From assembly GCF_028765545.1 (NCBI RefSeq), contig NZ_JARACP010000001.1:62001-126000 (forward strand): a DNA stretch of 64,000 bases, read 5' to 3'. Positions 46,186 through 52,700 of the stretch are shown one piece after another. The DNA comes from Aliivibrio sp. S4MY1. GTDB lineage: Bacteria > Pseudomonadota > Gammaproteobacteria > Enterobacterales > Vibrionaceae. Numbering within the stretch: the first letter of the stretch is position 1; the number at the start of each line of letters is the position of its first letter. A program made the position numbers and the translations under genes. The notes below the pieces were generated by a model. That model had not been told where the DNA came from and ran no database searches. It saw only the letters and a program-made list of their open reading frames with translations.

Positions 46186-46640
46186 CTGTTGAGTACACAG
46201 AAGAAGATTTTGCCAATGCCATTCGCGCGTTCTTGCCGAAGGGAGAGTATTGGCAAGAGGCAGATAACAAAGAGCTGACAAATGTCATTCTTGGCATGGC
46301 TGCAGATTTCAAACTGACAAATGATGAAATTCAACTGTCGTTGTTAACGGATTTTTCGGCAAAGTTGTTCGGCTGGAAATTAAGTGATTATCAAGCGTTG
46401 CTTGTGGGCATTGCGGGCGATGATTCGGGGACCGTCTTTGATGATGAAGATAAACCGAATTTTATTTATGTGTCATTAAGTCCTGATGTTCGCAGCGAAG
46501 AAGCCTGGTTTGAGTTTGAAAAAGTGCGCTTGCCACACACATCTATTGAATGGCTTTACAACGCAACAATTAACGTACAAACGCAAATAGCCAATGCTCG
46601 GCATATTCGCAATGTTCATAAATACGAGGTAACTCAATGA
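46167..46640 (+). CDS. Baseplate protein, Mu gp48 (DUF2313/YmfQ)-like
   Basis: A 157-aa protein with the YmfQ/gp48 family start (LTVEYTEEDFANAIRAFLPKGEYW) that corresponds functionally to P2 gpI. It sits between the J-like protein and the tail fibre. Confidence 0.85.
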   Translation: MDSAELTVEYTEEDFANAIRAFLPKGEYWQEADNKELTNVILGMAADFKLTNDEIQLSLLTDFSAKLFGWKLSDYQALLVGIAGDDSGTVFDDEDKPNFIYVSLSPDVRSEEAWFEFEKVRLPHTSIEWLYNATINVQTQIANARHIRNVHKYEVTQ

Positions 46641-47332
46641 GTTTATTAATTACCGATGCTGGCATTGCAGCCGCAACCGCTGCAGGTGATTTGGGTGTCA
46701 GTTATAAAATTGCTTATATCAGTGTTGGTACAGAGGGGTATATTCCTACCGCAGGCCAAACCGCGCTAAAAAATGAAGTCGCGCGAGAGCCTTTAAGTCG
46801 TGGCGCAGATATGGGGCAAGGGCAATTGCATGGTGAAGCAGTTTTTGCTGGAAAAGATGAATTTGAAGGTAAAGAACTTGGGTATCACCTAGAAGATGGA
46901 ACTCTTTTTGCTGTTGATAGCCGAAATGGTGAAGTGATATCTATTAAGCGCAAAAACTCAGTTGTAACAGAAGCGTTCGAATTAAATCTGTCAGCCTCAA
47001 GCGTTGCCAACATTACAGTTGAAATCATGGGGGCACCTTATGCGACAGAGATTGTTGCAGGTATTGCGAAAATTGCTACGCATGAACAAGTGGCTAGTGG
47101 TGATAATGATAGCAATTTTATTACGCCGTTGAAGTTGGCTGTTGAAGTTGATGGGGCATCGAGAAAACTAGGTGCTATCAAATCAAATGGTCTTATTGCA
47201 TTCTCACCGAATGTGATTTCAAAATCAGAAGTTATACCAGACAACATGAACGCCACCATCATCGGCCCTAAGATAACTATCGCTAGCGGCGTTAGTGTCA
47301 CGGTCGGTCAGAACTCAACACTTACTATATAG
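46637..47332 (+). CDS. Tail fibre protein with phage tail-collar N-terminus
   Basis: A 231-aa protein. The N-terminus (SLLITDAGIAAATAAGDLGVSYKIAYISVGTEGYIP) is the tail-collar fibre domain found in P2 gpH-type fibres (about residues 1-145). IAKIATHEQVASGDNDSNFITPLKLAV is a fibre-shaft repeat. It is short for a complete fibre, so the next gene, the DGR target, likely provides the receptor-binding tip. Confidence 0.82.
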   Translation: MSLLITDAGIAAATAAGDLGVSYKIAYISVGTEGYIPTAGQTALKNEVAREPLSRGADMGQGQLHGEAVFAGKDEFEGKELGYHLEDGTLFAVDSRNGEVISIKRKNSVVTEAFELNLSASSVANITVEIMGAPYATEIVAGIAKIATHEQVASGDNDSNFITPLKLAVEVDGASRKLGAIKSNGLIAFSPNVISKSEVIPDNMNATIIGPKITIASGVSVTVGQNSTLTI

Positions 47333-47345
47333 AAAGGATGGAAAA

Positions 47346-48371
47346 ATGAGTGAACTTGTAATTGAGCGCTTAACAGATAAAGCCTCTGGGAAAAGCGTAG
47401 CAATAGCAGAGTTACTTGCGCTTAATTCTACGTCAGTTTTTTCAAAGTCATTATTGCTAGAGCCAGCATTTCGGAAAAGCGGCGATCAACTTATAGTAAA
47501 TGGTGACGTTGTAGTAACAGTTGCAGACTTTACATTAAAAGCAACGGACGGCTTGGGCATCACATTACCAACTCTTTCGGTCGGCACTGATTATGCAATA
47601 TATGCAACGCAAGACGGCTTGATAGTTTCTAGTAACTTTACCGCCCCAGTTAATTACACCTCCGAAAACTCACGAAGAATTGGTGGCTTTCATTATCAAG
47701 ATGGAACAATTAACGAACGCTCAATCTGGGATTTGAAATTCAAACCAACAGCGAAAGACCCAAGAGGCATGGCCATCGCGGTTGGTGATAACTTCTGGGC
47801 TGACCTTTACTGCCTCAATACTACGCCAGACTTGCTTGGAACCTCTGCATATAACGCCCAAATTGCAGATGGTTCTAGTCCGCCGAAAAAACCTCTCGCA
47901 TGGGGCGGCAACGGAACGGAGCAATACACTACATTTTCTCAGTATGTTGCAACTGAAGTTTTAGCTGCGTATGGAAAGCGACTACCAAATTATCACGAGT
48001 TTAGCGTGTTAGCTAAGGGCTCAAAGGCTGGTTACGCAGTGGGTACTGACCCAGTTAAAACAAAGTTTGATGTAAATGCACGTTCGCTTATCGGCTGTGA
48101 ACAGGTTTCTGGTCATTATTATCAGTGGGGCTCGGAATGTTGGGACCGTGGAAATGGCTCATCTGGTTACGATTGGCAAGCGGTGGACACTAATGGAGAG
48201 GGCAAGGTGTACTCAGCAGGCTCGCAAGGCGTTGGCGCCTCGCTTTTTGGCGCCGTTTGGGGCGATGCAGGCGGTGCTGGTTCTCGTGCGTCGAATTGGA
48301 GCTATGAGCCGTGGTACTCGACTAACATCGTCGCGGCCCGTGGCGTCTGTGACCACGTGGTCCTTTTGTAA
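47346..48371 (+). CDS. DGR target protein: tail tip with C-terminal C-type-lectin-like variable domain
   Basis: A 341-aa protein. The N-terminal half (about 1-140) is a fibre-like beta-rich region. The C-terminal half (about 140-341) resembles the FGE-sulfatase/C-type lectin fold of DGR variable proteins: MAIAVGDNFWADLYCLN, RLPNYHEFSVLAKGS, GCEQVSGHYYQWGSECWDRGNG, and a final SRASNWSYEPWYS...AARGVCDH. The variable repeat covers codons 297-337. I placed the start at the ATG after AAAGGATGGAAAA. Downstream of the tail fibre, it probably binds the receptor. Confidence 0.88.
   Translation: MSELVIERLTDKASGKSVAIAELLALNSTSVFSKSLLLEPAFRKSGDQLIVNGDVVVTVADFTLKATDGLGITLPTLSVGTDYAIYATQDGLIVSSNFTAPVNYTSENSRRIGGFHYQDGTINERSIWDLKFKPTAKDPRGMAIAVGDNFWADLYCLNTTPDLLGTSAYNAQIADGSSPPKKPLAWGGNGTEQYTTFSQYVATEVLAAYGKRLPNYHEFSVLAKGSKAGYAVGTDPVKTKFDVNARSLIGCEQVSGHYYQWGSECWDRGNGSSGYDWQAVDTNGEGKVYSAGSQGVGASLFGAVWGDAGGAGSRASNWSYEPWYSTNIVAARGVCDHVVLL
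48236..48355 (+). repeat. DGR variable repeat (VR)
   Basis: This 120-bp stretch matches the template repeat at 48781-48900 without gaps at a constant offset of 545. It has 12 mismatches (VR 48255, 48256, 48262, 48264, 48273, 48274, 48301, 48303, 48315, 48322, 48328, 48330). Each is an adenine in the template: seven A-to-G, four A-to-T, one A-to-C. No other base differs. The last 25 bp are identical and GC-rich, as expected of the initiation-of-homing segment. Confidence 0.95.
48351..48362. repeat. 12-bp palindrome at the end of the variable repeat
   Basis: GACCACGTGGTC is a perfect palindrome covering the VR end and the first seven bases after it. Hairpin or cruciform elements just downstream of VR promote retrohoming in the Bordetella phage DGR; this could be the equivalent. 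The role is inferred. Confidence 0.75.
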
Positions 48372-48393
48372 CGAGCGAGAGCGAGTGGATTAA

Positions 48394-48756
48394 ATGCAAC
48401 AATATCGAGATGCAGTAATAAGCAGCGACCAGATGATTATCATCAAGAAATTTGATGCAGTGGTTAACTACTTATATCCGATTATGCAAAATGCCCCACG
48501 AATACACGGGGTTCTGCGAAATAAAATATTAGATGCACTTTTTGAGCAGGTTGATTTATTTATAAAAGCAGGGAAAAGCAACCAGCGCTCAAAGCTATAT
48601 TTGTGCGATGCAGGGCTTGCTAATCTTCGTTATTTGATTCGGTTCGCTACTGACAGTCGCCGTCGATTATTGACGAAAAAGCAGCATGAAGTGGCATTAA
48701 TTCAAATAGCAGAGTGCGGTTCAATGCTCAACGCGTGGATTAGAAAAGTAAAATAG
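48394..48756 (+). CDS. avd: DGR accessory variability determinant
   Basis: A 120-aa basic, all-helical protein (MIIIKKFDAVVNYLYPIMQNAPRIHGVLRNKILDALFEQVDLFIKAGK...) with the four-helix-bundle pattern of Avd. Avd forms a pentamer that binds the reverse transcriptase and template RNA. It lies between the target gene and the template repeat, the canonical place. Confidence 0.9.
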   Translation: MQQYRDAVISSDQMIIIKKFDAVVNYLYPIMQNAPRIHGVLRNKILDALFEQVDLFIKAGKSNQRSKLYLCDAGLANLRYLIRFATDSRRRLLTKKQHEVALIQIAECGSMLNAWIRKVK

Positions 48757-48780
48757 AAACAATGGTAGATATGGACGCTT

Positions 48781-48900
48781 CGCCTCGCTTTTTGGCGCCA
48801 ATTGGGACAATGCAGGCAATGCTGGTTCTCGTGCGTCGAATTGGAACAATGAGCCGTGGAACTCGAATAACAACATCGCGGCCCGTGGCGTCTGTGACCA
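48781..48900 (+). repeat. DGR template repeat (TR)
   Basis: A non-coding copy of the VR. It has 26 adenines in 120 bp, 12 of which differ in the VR. Adenines cluster in AAC/AAT triplets in the VR reading frame, so mutation of TR-encoded asparagines reaches many residues without stop codons. Identity stops abruptly at 48900/48355. Confidence 0.95.
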
Positions 48901-48910
48901 ATTTACACCG

Positions 48911-48958
48911 CGCCAAGGTAGTTACGACTCCTTGGGCGACCACAATAAAAAAGTGGTC
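48911..48958 (+). ncRNA. Structured spacer of the DGR template RNA
   Basis: Between TR and RT two stems can form: CGCCAAGG with CCTTGGGCG (48911-48938, one bulged G) and GACCAC-(9 nt)-GTGGTC (48938-48958). In characterised DGRs the RNA 3' of TR is needed for cDNA priming and RT/Avd binding. The second stem has the same arms as the VR-end palindrome. Confidence 0.6.
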
Positions 48959-49040
48959 AGCCATATCAACCAGCTTAGGCGAATACATTACGAGGTTCAC
49001 AGTAGGCGAGTAGCAATATGTGAAAGTCGAACGTGACATT

Positions 49041-50042
49041 ATGGGAAAGAAAACAAAAAGATTAATCGAAAGTATAGCAAGTAAAGATAATATTCTTCTT
49101 GCTGCTCAAAAGGCCAGAAAAGGAAATCCATCAAGCGTGGGTGGCATGGTTTTTATGGATTACCTTGAAGCGAATATTGAGCTGATATCAAAGTCGATTC
49201 TTGATGGCTCGTATTATCCAGGCAAGCATAAAGAGTTCATTATCTTTGAGCCAAAACGCCGAGTTATATCAGCGTTGCCATTTAAGGATAGAGTCGTTCA
49301 GCACGCGATAAACAACATCATAGAGCCAATTTTTGAATCCACTTTCTACACTCAAAGTTATGGGTGTAGAACTGGAAAAGGAACGCATAGCGGAGCAATA
49401 AAGTGCCAAGCAATGCAGCGAAGGTTATTAAATAGCGGTGATGTGTGGATATTAAAGACGGACTTTTCAGGCTATTTTTACAATATTGACAGAGCTGTGC
49501 TGCATAAAAGAATACGCTCAAAAATAAGCTGTAAGAAAACGCTAGATTTAATCGCTAAATTTATACCGACTGACGGAGTAGGTATTCCAATTGGGAACCT
49601 AACTAGCCAGTTATTCGCTAACGTGTACGGAACCATTGCTGATGAGTGGTTGCTACACAATGCAAAACAAAAAGATTTCATTCGTTATATGGATGACATT
49701 GCTATCTTTGGAAAAAGCAAAGCTGAGATGCTAGGTCTTCAAGAAGAGATGCAGGAGTTTTGTAAAAGTGTAATGAAGTTAGATTTATCGCACTGGTCAG
49801 TAACAAATGTAAATCAGGGCGTTAATTTTCTTGGTTACAGAATATGGCCAACTCACAAATTATTAAGACGGCAATCTGTAGCAACCGCAAAACGCAAAAT
49901 AAAACGATACAAAAAAAGTGGCGATGCTGAAAAATTAAACCGCTTTCTTGCGTCATGGCTTGGTCATGCGAAGTGGGCAGATAGTAAAAATTTAATTAAA
50001 TCATTGGAGATAGAGCAATGCGCGGAAAAGCTAAAATCGTAA
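49041..50042 (+). CDS. DGR reverse transcriptase
   Basis: A 333-aa reverse transcriptase that copies the template RNA with frequent errors at adenines. Motifs: domain 3 TDFSGYFYNID (about 140-150); DGR/retron-type motif 4 GIPIGNLTSQLFANVY (181-196); catalytic YMDD (216-219); then LSHWSVTNVNQGVNFLGYRIWP (domain 7). The SQ after GNLT is typical of DGR enzymes. An in-frame GTG lies 21 nt upstream; neither start has a good ribosome site. It follows TR directly and overlaps the next gene by 25 nt. Confidence 0.95.
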   Translation: MGKKTKRLIESIASKDNILLAAQKARKGNPSSVGGMVFMDYLEANIELISKSILDGSYYPGKHKEFIIFEPKRRVISALPFKDRVVQHAINNIIEPIFESTFYTQSYGCRTGKGTHSGAIKCQAMQRRLLNSGDVWILKTDFSGYFYNIDRAVLHKRIRSKISCKKTLDLIAKFIPTDGVGIPIGNLTSQLFANVYGTIADEWLLHNAKQKDFIRYMDDIAIFGKSKAEMLGLQEEMQEFCKSVMKLDLSHWSVTNVNQGVNFLGYRIWPTHKLLRRQSVATAKRKIKRYKKSGDAEKLNRFLASWLGHAKWADSKNLIKSLEIEQCAEKLKS

Positions 50043-50251
50043 ATTCACAAGATGATGCAAGAGTGGCAAATTTAACAGATGAAATAATCATTGAAATGGC
50101 AACAATCTCTGTTCGTTATGATGATGCTTTTTATCCAGAAAATTATGACAAATCATTAAAAGAAGGTGATGACGGGTACATCGAACCGATTGAGCGCTTT
50201 GAAAATGAGATCGATCAGTCGGTTTTAGAACGATTTGGAGTTAATGTATAG
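50018..50251 (+). CDS. Small acidic protein coupled to the DGR reverse transcriptase
   Basis: A 77-aa acidic protein (MRGKAKIVNSQDDARVANLTDEIIIEMATISVRYDDAFY...). Its ATG with a GGAG site lies inside the RT 3' end. Not a known DGR component. It may be an unrelated tail-operon protein displaced by DGR insertion. A terminator follows. Confidence 0.6.
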   Translation: MRGKAKIVNSQDDARVANLTDEIIIEMATISVRYDDAFYPENYDKSLKEGDDGYIEPIERFENEIDQSVLERFGVNV

Positions 50252-50275
50252 TTATTAATCTCCTCACCCATCAAG

Positions 50276-50298
50276 CCCCGCCATTGTGCGGGGTTTTC
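50276..50298 (+). terminator. Terminator after the DGR operon
   Basis: CCCCGC-CATTGT-GCGGGG followed by TTTTC. Confidence 0.8.
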
Positions 50299-50316
50299 TA
50301 CATTTGGAATATAGGA
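50296..50316. promoter_or_regulatory. Putative late-activator site before lysis genes
   Basis: TTCTACAT-TTGGA-ATATAGGA is an imperfect inverted repeat that matches the perfect one at 54510-54530 at 16 of 21 positions. Both lie about 70-75 bp before the first gene of a late operon. It may be a binding site for the Ogr-like activator. Confidence 0.5.
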
Positions 50317-50391
50317 TGTTCACAAATATTACTGGTTTTACGCGCGCGATACACTGAGCACTAACGTAGTAGTAATAATATTGAGTAAATC

Positions 50392-50625
50392 ATGCCAGAG
50401 AAAGATATTGCGCGTATTGATGTAACGATGAGCAATCTTGTCGAATTAACGCGTGAGCAAAATACAACATTAAAAAAGGTTCTTGAAATGCTAACAGAGA
50501 CTCGCACAAAGCAAGAGTCACATTCTGAGCGCATCGGTAAATTAGAATCAGATAAAACATGGTTAGTAAGATTAATACTGGCCGCACTCATCACAGCAAT
50601 CGTTGCTGCAGTTAAGGCGTTATAA
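50392..50625 (+). CDS. Lysis-cassette membrane protein with coiled coil
   Basis: A 77-aa protein: a polar coiled-coil-like stretch (about 10-55) and one C-terminal membrane segment (LVRLILAALITAIVAAVKAL). This is the layout of XhlA/hemolysin-type lysis proteins. It opens the lysis cassette and lies next to an endolysin. Confidence 0.65.
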   Translation: MPEKDIARIDVTMSNLVELTREQNTTLKKVLEMLTETRTKQESHSERIGKLESDKTWLVRLILAALITAIVAAVKAL

Positions 50626-50626
50626 A

Positions 50627-51013
50627 ATGAATAAATTCAGTAAAACAAGCGCGGCACGTTTAGCTACTTGCCACCCTGATTTAATAAAAGTATTCACTCG
50701 CGTTCTTGAGCTTTGTGACTGCTCCATTCTTTGTGGTCACAGAACAGAAGAAGAGCAAAATGCATTACCCGCAAGTAATACGCAAGTTCGTTACCCAAAC
50801 AGCAAGCACAATAAAATGCCAAGTAAAGCTGTAGATGTGACACCATATCCGTACGACGAAGATGACCGAGAGCGATTCAGTTACTTTGCAGGTTTAGTTG
50901 TTGGTGTTGGTGCATCAATGGGGGTTGCGATCCGTTGGGGCGGTGACTGGGATAAAGATAATGAACTTAAGGACAATAATTTTGATGACTTAATGCATTT
51001 TGAATTGTGTTAA
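50627..51013 (+). CDS. Endolysin, M15-type peptidase
   Basis: A 128-aa D-Ala-D-Ala carboxypeptidase-like (VanY/L-alanyl-D-glutamate) peptidase: CGHRTEEEQNA, the zinc ligands in SKHNKMPSKAVDVTPYP (H...D) and DLMHFEL (H). It cleaves peptidoglycan cross-links at lysis. No signal peptide, so it needs a holin. Confidence 0.9.
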   Translation: MNKFSKTSAARLATCHPDLIKVFTRVLELCDCSILCGHRTEEEQNALPASNTQVRYPNSKHNKMPSKAVDVTPYPYDEDDRERFSYFAGLVVGVGASMGVAIRWGGDWDKDNELKDNNFDDLMHFELC

Positions 51014-51018
51014 ATGAC

Positions 51019-51219
51019 ATGCACCAGCGCATTGAAAAATGGCGGTTATGGCCAAAGCTAATGAGCTTATTTGTCGGTTACATGTGGCTTGAGTTTAACG
51101 ACTATTTTTTTGCGGTACCCATTGATAAGCACAGTGAATTCGCATTGGTGCAGTACGCCGCAATAACAGGTGTATTTGTGGGTTTCTGTAAATTTTATAT
51201 GGACGCAGGGAAGCAATAA
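51019..51219 (+). CDS. Putative holin
   Basis: A 66-aa protein with two membrane segments (LMSLFVGYMWLEFNDYFF and FALVQYAAITGVFVGFCKFYM) and a charged N-terminus. Position between endolysin and spanin genes supports a holin role. An in-frame GTG start 12 nt upstream overlaps the endolysin; ATG was chosen. Confidence 0.65.
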   Translation: MHQRIEKWRLWPKLMSLFVGYMWLEFNDYFFAVPIDKHSEFALVQYAAITGVFVGFCKFYMDAGKQ

Positions 51220-51220
51220 C

Positions 51221-51571
51221 ATGCAAGTTAAGTTAATCACAATTGTTATCTGTATATCTTTGGTCATCGCTGCAGTTTGGGGGGTGTATCGACAAGGACA
51301 TGATAACGGCTTTCAGCTTGCCATGTTCCAAATGCAATCAAGAGAAACAGAGCTAACACGCAAGATAGTCGATGAAACAAATAAAGACATAGCTAAAGAC
51401 AAAGTAATAGTTGAGCAGTATTTAAATAAGCAATATCAATTTGATAAAGAAGTGGCGCAATATGATTTCACATTTACGCATCAAGAAAGCGGTTCTTGTC
51501 AGTGCAATAACATTGATGATAACGAGTTGCTCGAATTGCAGCATATCATCAACACAGCAAATAAATATTAA
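51221..51571 (+). CDS. Inner-membrane spanin subunit, Rz-like
   Basis: A 116-aa protein with an N-terminal membrane anchor (LITIVICISLVIAAVWGVYRQG) and a periplasmic helical stretch. It overlaps an outer-membrane lipoprotein gene in another frame, the classical Rz/Rz1 arrangement. Confidence 0.8.
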   Translation: MQVKLITIVICISLVIAAVWGVYRQGHDNGFQLAMFQMQSRETELTRKIVDETNKDIAKDKVIVEQYLNKQYQFDKEVAQYDFTFTHQESGSCQCNNIDDNELLELQHIINTANKY

Positions 51572-51755
51572 TCGTTCAATTGATAGCGCTTTAACTACAC
51601 TTTGTGATCCGTTACCGTTACCAGCAACAATAGAAAAAACCGCTCATGCCAAATGGACAAGAGCGGTTATTATTCAATATCAAGAATGCAGAGCAAAGCA
51701 TCGTTCTCTTGTTGAACTTATGCAGCGCTCTGATCTAACGCCACGTAATCATTAA
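51462..51755 (+). CDS. Outer-membrane spanin lipoprotein, Rz1-like
   Basis: A 97-aa protein with a lipoprotein signal (HLRIKKAVLVSAITLMITSCSNC) whose gene starts inside the Rz-like gene in a different frame. It would link with Rz to fuse the membranes in the last step of lysis. Its 3' end overlaps the convergent portal gene by 38 nt. Confidence 0.8.
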   Translation: MISHLRIKKAVLVSAITLMITSCSNCSISSTQQININRSIDSALTTLCDPLPLPATIEKTAHAKWTRAVIIQYQECRAKHRSLVELMQRSDLTPRNH

Positions 51756-52689
51756 TTGAAATCACATCCGCATCAATAAAATCATTGAGTTCACAAACCG
51801 ATTCTAAAAGCGGTACCAATTCATTCTTATAAAAAATACGGTCCACTTTATTTAAATCACCGCTTGAGCTGAATCCCTCACGAACAATGCTCATTAAATC
51901 TAATGGAATGCGATGACTAGCAAGTACGTCATTTGTCGTCATGCCTTTCACATCTTTAAATGCATCCTTGGCTTCAACTTGTCCGATTGGTGTCAGTTCT
52001 GGCGGTTTTCCATCTTTGCCCTTACCATTAATGTATAAATTTTTAAACGCTCCAATTCCTGCTTGTTGCTTTAATTTGTGTTCAATCTCTTTTTCTTGTT
52101 CGGCGGTTAAATTCGGATCATTCATGTAAAGCAAATAACCCGCATGTGCACCGTTGATGTAATACTTTCGGCGAAATAAGGTAGCATCTTCATTTAGCCA
52201 GATTGAACTTAGAGAGCCGATGTATTGCGGCATGCCGTATATCTCTTGGCAAATATCGTACTCTTTTAAGTGAAAAACCTGTCCTTGTTTATAATCAATG
52301 CGTCCCTCGTCATTGTAAGCATTTGGTTTATAGGTATACCGTCCAATAGTGGCTTGTGCTCGCATATAAAGCGCGGGTAAATGCTTTATTTTCACAACAT
52401 CATTAAATGCATTTCGCACAATCAATAAATACGCATTACCAAACACCAAGTAATCATAAATAAAGCGTTTAAAATCACGCTTACTGATGATTGGAGATAA
52501 TTTTGCAGTATATGAAGCCATGCAACTTTTTACATATAATGCAGAGCCGTGCATAGCATTTGCGCGTGTTGCTTTTGCAAGTGTTTCAAGTGGGATGGGT
52601 GGTTCATATAACCCATCAACAAGTGCGGTTTCCATGTAACTGAGAATATCACTCGTCATTACACTTTCAGGTACGTCAAAAGTTATCAA
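51718..52689 (-). CDS. Portal protein, P2 gpQ-like
   Basis: A 323-aa PBSX/P2-type portal: MHGSALYVKSCMASYT, FKRFIYDYLVFGNAYLLIVRNAFNDVVKIKHLPALYMRA, and GMTTNDVLASHRIPLDLMSI. It forms the ring for DNA entry. The start appears to be TTG after AAGAGAG; the next ATG is 30 nt inside. Divergent from the head genes with the terminase, as in P2. Confidence 0.9.
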   Translation of the reverse strand: MITFDVPESVMTSDILSYMETALVDGLYEPPIPLETLAKATRANAMHGSALYVKSCMASYTAKLSPIISKRDFKRFIYDYLVFGNAYLLIVRNAFNDVVKIKHLPALYMRAQATIGRYTYKPNAYNDEGRIDYKQGQVFHLKEYDICQEIYGMPQYIGSLSSIWLNEDATLFRRKYYINGAHAGYLLYMNDPNLTAEQEKEIEHKLKQQAGIGAFKNLYINGKGKDGKPPELTPIGQVEAKDAFKDVKGMTTNDVLASHRIPLDLMSIVREGFSSSGDLNKVDRIFYKNELVPLLESVCELNDFIDADVISINDYVALDQSAA

Positions 52690-52700
52690 AATATACTCTC

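Noticed and set aside
46637-47332. Second DGR target in the tail fibre gene
   Set aside because: No segment resembling the TR was found in this gene; the only VR is in the next gene.
48076-48393. ORF overlapping the 3' half of the DGR target in another frame
   Set aside because: A shadow of the real gene; the +1-frame peptide is Arg/Ser-rich with no domain, and the VR variation makes sense only in the target frame.
48762-49013. ORF across the template repeat
   Set aside because: The TR is non-coding in characterised DGRs, the frame differs from the VR frame, and there is no ribosome site.
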